DNA of 64,000 nt from Paracoccaceae bacterium (lineage in GTDB: Bacteria > Pseudomonadota > Alphaproteobacteria > Rhodobacterales > Rhodobacteraceae): contig CANHLE010000007.1 of NCBI GenBank assembly GCA_947461435.1, positions 1 to 64,000 on the forward strand, in the 5' to 3' direction. The notes below the pieces were generated by a model. The model did no database searches and was not told where the DNA came from. It worked only from the letters and a program-made list of their open reading frames with translations. The position numbers and the translations under genes were made by a program. This document shows, in pieces, positions 36,229-42,185 of this stretch (the stretch's first letter is position 1; the number at the start of each line of letters is the position of its first letter).

Positions 36229-37125
36229 TTAACGCTCCCAGAAATAGACGGTGGCGGGTTCAGGCTCCCAGATCCGGGCGTGTTCGATGCCCGGAAGGTT
36301 GACCAACGCGCGGTATTCTGACCCGAAGGCCACATAATCATCGGTTTCGGCCATGACGGCGGGTTTGCACGCAATGGGATCGCGCACCACGCCAAAGCCG
36401 TTCTTGGTGCCGACAACGAAGGTGAAAAAGCCATCAAGGTCGGTCAGCGTTGCCTCAAGCGCGTTGCCCAGGGTTTCGCCGTTTTGAAGTTTGTGGCTGA
36501 TGAAGGCCGCGCCCACTTCGGTGTCATTTTCGGTTTCAAAGGTCATGCCCTGACGCTTCAGTTCCCGCCGAACGCCGTTGTGGTTGGACAGCGATCCGTT
36601 GTGCACAAGGCACTGATCGGACCCGGTGGAAAAGGGATGCGCGCCCATGGTTGTGACGGCAGATTCCGTGGCCATGCGGGTGTGGCCGATGCCATGCGTG
36701 CCCGACATCTTGGCCACGTCAAACCGGCGGGCCACATCTTTGGGAAGGCCGACCTCTTTAAATATTTCAATGCTTTCGCCCGCGCTCATCACTTTGACGT
36801 TGGGACGCAGGTGCGACAGGGCCGAGCGGGCCGCATCCATCTGGGCCAGCGGAACCTCGAGCACGGCATGGGTGCTTTTGATCAAGATCAGCACGGGGGT
36901 GCCGATGGCGTCTTTGAGGTCTTCGTCAAGCGTCTTGAAATCTACCTCGGGGGTGGAGGATTGCACAGTGATCTTGGCCTTGCCTTTGCCCGCGCCCGAG
37001 TAGATCGCGATTCCCGCAGAATCGGGCCCGCGGTCGGTCATGGTGATGAGCATGTCGGCCAACAAAGCGCCGAGTTGGGGTTCAAGTTTGGGGTCTTTGA
37101 GGAATAGCCCAACGATGCCGCACAT
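36229..37125 (-). CDS. mgsA: N-methylglutamate synthase subunit A (class II glutamine amidotransferase)
   Basis: This 298-aa Ntn-type amidotransferase domain has the catalytic cysteine directly after the initiator (MCGIVGLFL). RGPDSAGIAIYSG, GIGHTRMATESAV and LVHNGSLSNHNGVRREL are the binding blocks. It corresponds to the N-terminal domain of glutamate synthase and to rhizobial GlxB. The ATG has GGAGA eight bases upstream; the long frame before it is non-coding. It is the first gene of the mgsABC-gmaS operon and diverges from the small membrane-protein genes. Confidence 0.86.
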   Translation of the reverse strand: MCGIVGLFLKDPKLEPQLGALLADMLITMTDRGPDSAGIAIYSGAGKGKAKITVQSSTPEVDFKTLDEDLKDAIGTPVLILIKSTHAVLEVPLAQMDAARSALSHLRPNVKVMSAGESIEIFKEVGLPKDVARRFDVAKMSGTHGIGHTRMATESAVTTMGAHPFSTGSDQCLVHNGSLSNHNGVRRELKRQGMTFETENDTEVGAAFISHKLQNGETLGNALEATLTDLDGFFTFVVGTKNGFGVVRDPIACKPAVMAETDDYVAFGSEYRALVNLPGIEHARIWEPEPATVYFWER

Positions 37126-37362
37126 GGATTCGTCTCCTTTTGGTCTTTGGGGCACGCTAGCAAGATTGGAATCCGGCTTCAACTGATAAGAAACAATTTT
37201 CACCTGACGGGAAAATCTTTTCAGGGTGCTTATTATTTGAGCAGTTTTTCTTGACAGATTGCCGCAGCCGGGCTTTCCTTTGGGAAAACAAAATTGCCGG
37301 ATAGGGAAACGGCGCAGCGGCCGCGCCAGTCCGGCGATCAGCAGGCCGAAGGGGAGGGAAAC
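37126..37362. promoter_or_regulatory. Divergent mgsA / permease-module control region
   Basis: These 237 bases hold the promoters of the mgsABC-gmaS operon (minus) and the membrane-protein operon (plus). CCTGACGGGAAA (37203-37214) matches a site before tmm, and TTTTTCTTGACAGA (37245-37258) matches 13 of 14 bases upstream of dmmD. The latter contains a consensus TTGACA for the plus strand, without a good -10 partner. Confidence 0.5.
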
Positions 37363-37650
37363 GTGGCTGACCTTAATCAAAGGATTGAGGCCATGCACAA
37401 ACGCGATGTCAAAGTGGCATGGGCTTTTGTGCTTGGTCTGTGGTTTGCGGTTGTTTTTGTGGCCTATGCGACATGGGATCTGGCGCCAGACGGGACGGCG
37501 CGCAGTCTGTTGTTGATTGGCGGGGCGGTGGTGCTGCTGTTCAATACGGCGGCCATCATGGCGATGCTGAAGCATTACCGGGAAGACCGCGATTTCATGT
37601 ATGGGCTGGACATCAAGTTTCTTGATGAAGCCCGCGCGCGGAAGGGATAA
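37363..37650 (+). CDS. Small membrane protein 1, two helices, unknown function
   Basis: The 95-aa product begins at a GTG with GGGAGG upstream (ADLNQRIEAMHKRDVKV after the initiator). It has two hydrophobic helices at about residues 18-37 and 47-65 and a charged cytoplasmic tail ending KFLDEARARKG. I do not recognise a family. It is the first of four tightly packed genes (gaps of 3, 8 and 4 bases) ending with an APC permease, so it is probably a subunit or assembly factor of that carrier. Confidence 0.78.
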   Translation: MADLNQRIEAMHKRDVKVAWAFVLGLWFAVVFVAYATWDLAPDGTARSLLLIGGAVVLLFNTAAIMAMLKHYREDRDFMYGLDIKFLDEARARKG

Positions 37651-37653
37651 ATC

Positions 37654-38034
37654 ATGGCCCATTATACCCCCCCGCACCAAGGCAAGCTTGGCCAATTGAT
37701 CGATGTGATCGTGCTGGTCGTCTTGACGCTTGGCGCGCTGTTCGTTCCGCTGAAGCTGGGCATGTCGGGCGCTGCAAAAGTGATTGCCGCGCCGATTGAA
37801 AACCCGACTTGGGAGGCGCTTGGACAAAGTCCGGTGCAAGCCGCCCAATACGAGGCGTTGGGATATACCCCCGCCAGCGCACATGATCTGATTTTGGCCA
37901 GGTTCGACTATAGCTTCACGATGGGCGGGCTGATCGCGATGATCGTGGTGATCGTTTTGTACTACGTGCTGATGTTGAAGTTTTCCGAAACCGAATACCG
38001 CGACGTCATCGCGGAAAAATTCGACAGAAAATAG
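37654..38034 (+). CDS. Small membrane protein 2, two helices with a periplasmic loop
   Basis: This 126-aa protein has helices at about residues 14-35 and 87-108. They flank a roughly 50-residue loop (ENPTWEALGQSPVQAAQYEA) that should face the periplasm, and a charged end SETEYRDVIAEKFDRK follows. Family unknown. The ATG follows GGAAGGG. It is encoded between two other small membrane proteins and ahead of the APC permease. Confidence 0.8.
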   Translation: MAHYTPPHQGKLGQLIDVIVLVVLTLGALFVPLKLGMSGAAKVIAAPIENPTWEALGQSPVQAAQYEALGYTPASAHDLILARFDYSFTMGGLIAMIVVIVLYYVLMLKFSETEYRDVIAEKFDRK

Positions 38035-38042
38035 GAGCCGTG

Positions 38043-38210
38043 ATGCAAACCTGGAATTACATCGAATATGGAGCCTGGGCGCTGTCAGCGCTGTTTGGTT
38101 TGTACATCGTGGTGGACTGGATCCGCACCGATACGACCTATTCCGAAGATGTGCTGACCTCGTCTCGCGAAGGCGAGCTTGAGGCCATGACCGAAGAAAA
38201 GAGGGGCTGA
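38043..38210 (+). CDS. Small membrane protein 3, one helix, 55 aa
   Basis: The product MQTWNYIEYGAWALSALFGL... has a single helix at about residues 9-26 and an acidic cytoplasmic tail (TYSEDVLTSSREGELEAM). The ATG has AGGAG at good spacing, and the stop lies four bases before the permease start. No family is recognised. Size, topology and coupling suggest a regulatory or stabilising subunit of the carrier. Confidence 0.75.
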   Translation: MQTWNYIEYGAWALSALFGLYIVVDWIRTDTTYSEDVLTSSREGELEAMTEEKRG

Positions 38211-38214
38211 GACC

Positions 38215-39654
38215 ATGGCAGATACGGATATCGGATCAAAGACCATGGATGGTATGGGGCCGCATGGCACCAAGGTTGGCTTGTTGCGCGTTCTGGGCCC
38301 GGCGCATGTTTGGGCGTTGGGTGTGGGGATCGTTCTGGTGGGCGAGTATATGGGCTGGAACTTTGCCGTTGGCAAAGGCGGGGCTTATGCGGCGCTGATC
38401 GCCTGCTGGTTCGCTGGGATCTTGTACACCTGTGTGGCCATGATCGACAGCGAAGTGACATCGACCGTCGCGGCCGCTGGCGGGCAATATACCCAAGCAA
38501 AGCATATCGTGGGGCCCCTGATGGCGTTCAACGTCGGGCTTTATCTGGTGTTCGCCTACACGATGCTGGAGGCGGGCAATGCGATTACGGCAGGCTATCT
38601 GATTTCGGTGGTGGCGGGCATGTCGGGGTATGAGGGGGTGTTGGATCAACGACCCTTTATCATCTTGTCGATCCTGTTTCTGGCCTGGTTGAACTATCGC
38701 GGGGTGTTGGCCACCTTGACCTTCAACCTGGTGATCACAGCGATCGCGTTTGTGGCGATCATCGTCTTGTTCTTGTCCACCTCTGGCATTCTGGGCGGCG
38801 GCATCATGCAGCACAAGGCCTTGATGGAAGGGGCGGCGGCGCTGCCCTATGGATGGATCGGCATTCTGGCAGCGATGCATTTCGGTCTGTGGTTCTATCT
38901 GGGCATTGAAGGCACCACGCAGGCGGCGGAAGAAGTCCGCTCTCCAGCGCGGTCATTGCCCTTTGGCACCTTGGCCGGGATCATGACCTTGCTGATTGCC
39001 GCAACGCTGACCTGGTATATCTGCACCGGGGTCTTGCCTTGGGAGTTTCTGGGCGATGGCGTGAACGGGTCTGTGGCGCCATTGTTTGACACCGCGCGTC
39101 TGTCGGGGTCGGATGGGCTGATCTGGCTTTTGGGGATCGGCACGCTTTTTGCCACCTTGGCCAGCGCAAACGGCTGTATCAACGATGCCAGCCGGGCATG
39201 GTTTTCGATGGGACGTGACAAGTACCTGCCGGGGTGGTTCGGCGCGGTGCATCCAAAATACCGCACGCCCTATCGTTCCATCATCTTTCTGGTGCCCATC
39301 GCGCTGATCTTTGCCTTGGGCGCGCCTTTGGATCAGGTCATCACCTTTTCCATCCTGTCGGGTCTGCTGGGCTATACGTTCATGCCGCTGAACATCATCA
39401 TGTTCCGCCGCAAATGGCCATTGGACAGCATCAAGCGCGGGTACGAACATCCGTTCCATCCGTTGCCGGCCATTGTTCTGTTGGCCCTGTGCGCGATCAC
39501 TTTCTTTGCGGTGTTCCTGGGCTATGGCACGCAGTTGGTGGCCATGATCGGGTTCTACATTGTGGTGTCGTTGTGGTTCCACTTCTGGCGCTACCGGTTT
39601 GTCAGCCGGGGCGCACAGTTCACGATGCCTTGGCCAAAGCCCAAAGGGTATTGA
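38215..39654 (+). CDS. APC family permease, ethanolamine-permease-like
   Basis: This 479-aa carrier has about twelve helices. The first-helix block AHVWALGVGIVLVGEYMGWN resembles the ethanolamine permease branch of the APC superfamily, with ASANGCINDASRAWFSMGRD in the middle loop. Position beside mgsABC-gmaS suggests uptake of methylamine or a related cation; this is inference. Three small membrane proteins are encoded immediately upstream, which is unusual for APC carriers. A strong terminator follows. Confidence 0.88.
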   Translation: MADTDIGSKTMDGMGPHGTKVGLLRVLGPAHVWALGVGIVLVGEYMGWNFAVGKGGAYAALIACWFAGILYTCVAMIDSEVTSTVAAAGGQYTQAKHIVGPLMAFNVGLYLVFAYTMLEAGNAITAGYLISVVAGMSGYEGVLDQRPFIILSILFLAWLNYRGVLATLTFNLVITAIAFVAIIVLFLSTSGILGGGIMQHKALMEGAAALPYGWIGILAAMHFGLWFYLGIEGTTQAAEEVRSPARSLPFGTLAGIMTLLIAATLTWYICTGVLPWEFLGDGVNGSVAPLFDTARLSGSDGLIWLLGIGTLFATLASANGCINDASRAWFSMGRDKYLPGWFGAVHPKYRTPYRSIIFLVPIALIFALGAPLDQVITFSILSGLLGYTFMPLNIIMFRRKWPLDSIKRGYEHPFHPLPAIVLLALCAITFFAVFLGYGTQLVAMIGFYIVVSLWFHFWRYRFVSRGAQFTMPWPKPKGY

Positions 39655-39662
39655 TCTGAACC

Positions 39663-39689
39663 GGGCCCGCCGCAAGGGTGGGCCCTTTT
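39663..39689 (+). terminator. Terminator of the permease operon
   Basis: GGGCCCGCC (39663-39671) pairs with GGTGGGCCC (39677-39685) around loop GCAAG, followed by TTTT. It lies nine bases after the permease stop. Confidence 0.88.
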
Positions 39690-39704
39690 CACTTGAAAGT
39701 CTGC

Positions 39705-40373
39705 ATGTCCCTTCCTGAAATTCTTGGTGTTGCAATGGCCGGTCTGATCTTGGGATTGGGCGCGGTTCACTGGGCATCGGGCCGCCGGCGACAAGCCGCG
39801 CGCGCGGTCTATTTTTCGTCCGTGGAAGGGCTGTTTGACCGGGCCGTGGTTCGGGTGCAGCCCAGCGGGTTTGCCCGAATGACGGGTCACTGGGGGGCGC
39901 ATGAATTTGATCTGCAGGCGGTGCCCGATACGCTGACCTTTCGCAAATTGCCGGCGCTTTGGGTGATGATCACGCTGCCCGAACCCCTGCCCGTCACAGC
40001 GACACTGGACATCATGGCGCGGCCGAGCGGGGGGGAGCCGTTTTCACACTTTTCAAGCCTGCCCCAAAGTCTGGAACGCCCCAGCTTTCTGCCCGAAGTG
40101 ACGGCGCTGCGCAGTGATGATGCGGCGGGGCTGAAGGTGGATTATCTGGCGGCCCATGCGCCGCTGTTTGACGATCCGCGCGTGAAAGAGCTGATCATCT
40201 CGCCCAAGGGACTGCGCATCGTCCTTTTGGCCGAAGAGGCAGAAAGGGGCCGCTATCTGTTGTTTCGGGATGCGGAAATGGGGCTGGAGCCCTTGAAGGC
40301 CGAGCGCGTTTCGGGCCTTATAGAGACGATTTTGGCGCTGCGGGCCGATATCTTTGCATCGGCGGGGGCCTGA
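39705..40373 (+). CDS. Hypothetical membrane-anchored protein
   Basis: The 222-aa product starts MSLPEILGVAMAGLILGLGA, giving one N-terminal membrane anchor, followed by a soluble region (AARAVYFSSVEGLFDRAVV, FRKLPALWVMITLPEPLPV, KELIISPKGLRIVLLAEEAE). No family is recognised; the soluble part reads like a mixed alpha/beta domain. An alternative start lies at 39678. The next gene begins on the base after its stop. Confidence 0.7.
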   Translation: MSLPEILGVAMAGLILGLGAVHWASGRRRQAARAVYFSSVEGLFDRAVVRVQPSGFARMTGHWGAHEFDLQAVPDTLTFRKLPALWVMITLPEPLPVTATLDIMARPSGGEPFSHFSSLPQSLERPSFLPEVTALRSDDAAGLKVDYLAAHAPLFDDPRVKELIISPKGLRIVLLAEEAERGRYLLFRDAEMGLEPLKAERVSGLIETILALRADIFASAGA

Positions 40374-40637
40374 ATGAAGCCAATCCATCCAAACCTTGTC
40401 TTGATCTTGGCCATTTTGCTGCCGGGCATGGGGCAGGTTGCGAACCGGCAACCGGTGCGGGGCCTGATCTTTGTGTTCTTTGTGATCTTGCTGGGCGGGT
40501 TTACCCTGAAAACAGCGGCACCGGAGGTGTCGGTGGTGGGGAAATTTGCGGGCGGAATTTTTGTCTGGGCGATGGCAGTGTTTGATGCCTACAAGACTGC
40601 GCGCATTCGCACATCTGTTTGGACTTTAAGGAAGTAG
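40374..40637 (+). CDS. Hypothetical 87-aa membrane protein
   Basis: The small protein has two hydrophobic segments (LVLILAILLPGMGQ; GLIFVFFVILLGGFTL) and a third weaker one, with a basic end. The ATG immediately follows the upstream stop, so the pair is co-translated. I do not recognise it; PGMGQ-NRQ-RGL resembles small TM2-like or DUF membrane proteins. Confidence 0.65.
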   Translation: MKPIHPNLVLILAILLPGMGQVANRQPVRGLIFVFFVILLGGFTLKTAAPEVSVVGKFAGGIFVWAMAVFDAYKTARIRTSVWTLRK

Positions 40638-40690
40638 CCTGGTCCGAGACGGAGAACAAAAGTCCGCAGTGCGGCGTTTTCCCGACGACG

Positions 40691-40862
40691 AGTCCACTGG
40701 ACTGTTTTCTTTTCCGCCTTGGCCGGCCCTCGCAGGCTTGCTCGGGCGTTCGGCGGGAAAACAGTCCACTGGACTGTTTTCTTTTCCGCCTTGGCCGGCC
40801 CTCGCAGGCTTGCTCGGGCGTTCGGCGGGAAAACAGTCCACTGGACTGTTTTCTTTTCCGCC
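40691..40862. repeat. 72-bp tandem repeat with terminator-like palindromes
   Basis: The unit begins CCACTGGACTG at 40694, 40766 and 40838, exactly 72 bases apart. Two full copies and the start of a third are present. Each junction contains the palindrome AAAACAGTCCA-C-TGGACTGTTTT (the first copy is imperfect on its left side), which forms an 11-bp hairpin with T tracts on both strands. The array fills the gap between convergent genes and reaches the XRE gene stop. Confidence 0.9.
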
Positions 40863-41528
40863 TCACCCCTGTGGATAGGAGATGACAGACAGATAGCGGG
40901 CGGGAAGTTTGACCAGAACTTCGGGACCATGGGGCGCATCGGCGTCAAAGAACAGGCTGTCGCCGGGCTTGAGCGGATAGACTTGGTCGCCGTGACGATA
41001 ATCCACCTCGCCATCGAGCATGTAGAGCAGTTCCAGCCCCTCGTGCTGAAAGGCGGGGAAGATGTCGCTTTCGGTGGTCAGGGTGATCAGATACGGCTCG
41101 ACCACAACGCCTGAAGAATTGGAGCCGATGTGGCCCAGAAGGTTGTATTGATGCCCGGCCCTTGTGCCACGGCGTTCGATTTCAAGGTGATCGCCCGCTT
41201 TTACGTGATGCGCCTCGCGGCGTTCTTCATAGCTTTTGAAAAAAGAGGTCACGGGCACCGAGAAGGCATGGCTAAGCACTTGCAGCGTCGTCAACGACGG
41301 CGAGGTATTGCCGTTTTCGATCTTGGACAGCATGCCGATGGACAGGCCCGTGATCTGGGCCAAATCGGCCACGGTCATTCCCTGTTGGCGGCGAAATGTG
41401 CGCACCTCGCGTCCGATGGCCGCTTCGAGATTGCGTTCCGAGATTTCGCGGACACGGTGGGGGTCTTGATCGAAGGCAGGCTTACCCCGAGGAAGGTCTT
41501 GCGGCTGATCCAAAGTCAAATCCCCCAA
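40863..41528 (-). CDS. XRE-type regulator with C-terminal cupin
   Basis: The product (221 aa at most) has a lambda-repressor-type helix-turn-helix at about residues 38-92 (FRRQQGMTVADLAQITGLSI, MLSKIENGNTSPSLTTLQVL). A cupin sensor domain follows (EGLELLYMLDGEVDYRHGD, LKPGDSLFFDADAPHGPEVL). No ATG precedes the domain. A TTG at 41528 or, better placed behind GGGGGA, a TTG at 41513 must start it. It lies just downstream of mgdABCD on the same strand and is a candidate regulator of the methylamine genes. Confidence 0.85.
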   Translation of the reverse strand: MGDLTLDQPQDLPRGKPAFDQDPHRVREISERNLEAAIGREVRTFRRQQGMTVADLAQITGLSIGMLSKIENGNTSPSLTTLQVLSHAFSVPVTSFFKSYEERREAHHVKAGDHLEIERRGTRAGHQYNLLGHIGSNSSGVVVEPYLITLTTESDIFPAFQHEGLELLYMLDGEVDYRHGDQVYPLKPGDSLFFDADAPHGPEVLVKLPARYLSVISYPQG

Positions 41529-41550
41529 AATGAAACTTTAGTCTGATAAA

Positions 41551-41566
41551 TTTCACTATAGGGAAA
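41551..41566. promoter_or_regulatory. Amine-type motif upstream of the XRE-cupin gene
   Basis: TTTCACTATAGGGAAA resembles the motifs before tmm and mgsA (TTTC, 5-6 bases, GGGAAA). Nearby TGAAAC...AAATTTCA is a further loose dyad around 41531-41555. Confidence 0.35.
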
Positions 41567-41612
41567 CACACGCAGAGATCAAGCCGGGGAGACGCTGGGC
41601 GCGCGGCGGCGG

Positions 41613-42185
41613 TTACAGCAGGGATTTTGCCGTAACCTCCAGCGCGTGAAGCAAGCTTTGGGCCGAGGCGCGCGGGCCATAAAGGGTAATGTCGGTTGGC
41701 GAGCGTTTGATCAGATAGGTGCCCAGATGCTCGATGACGGTGCGTGCCGCAAAACCGACGGGTTTGGTGGCAAGATCGATGTTGGACAGGCGTTCAAACA
41801 GCGGAACCGGATTGTCAGCGGTGATGTCAAGGCGCACCCAGGCGTCGGTTTGCTCGGTCAGGGAGGCGGTATCGCCGAGCGCGGTTTTCAGCCCTGCGGT
41901 GATTTCTTCGTGGCTGGCAAAGGGGGCTTCGACCATCCACATTTCGGGCGTCATCCAAAAGGCGGAATAGGGAACGGCGAATTGCGCCATGGCCGCAGGC
42001 GGCAAGGGCAGGTCTGCTGCCTTGGCGGCCTTGGCAAGATCTTTATCCCGACCCCGCCGAACGGCAAGCGAGGCCAAAGCGACATCGAAGCGTTCGGTGA
42101 TTGTGACGGCACCGATGGTTATCGTGACGGGCACATCATGGCCAAGGGCGGTTTGGGGTTTCAGCCCAGCATGGGGATCAGGCAC
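41613..42185 (-). CDS. mgdD: N-methylglutamate dehydrogenase subunit D (SoxG-like)
   Basis: This 190-aa product matches the gamma subunit of heterotetrameric sarcosine oxidase: YSAFWMTPEMWMVEAPFASH, AWVRLDITADNPVPLFERLS and VIEHLGTYLIKRSPTDITLY. A GTG at 42185, seven bases after GGAGAG, is the best start and overlaps the mgdC stop by eight bases. It completes the four-subunit flavoenzyme. Confidence 0.8.
   Translation of the reverse strand: MPDPHAGLKPQTALGHDVPVTITIGAVTITERFDVALASLAVRRGRDKDLAKAAKAADLPLPPAAMAQFAVPYSAFWMTPEMWMVEAPFASHEEITAGLKTALGDTASLTEQTDAWVRLDITADNPVPLFERLSNIDLATKPVGFAARTVIEHLGTYLIKRSPTDITLYGPRASAQSLLHALEVTAKSLL

Noticed and set aside
40691..40862. CRISPR array
   Set aside because: Units are directly joined and near-identical throughout, without variable spacers, and no cas genes are present.
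40501..41014. Repetitive open frames with peptide repeats across the 72-bp array
   Set aside because: 72 is divisible by three, so the DNA repeat creates long frames on both strands; the terminator palindromes explain it better than coding.
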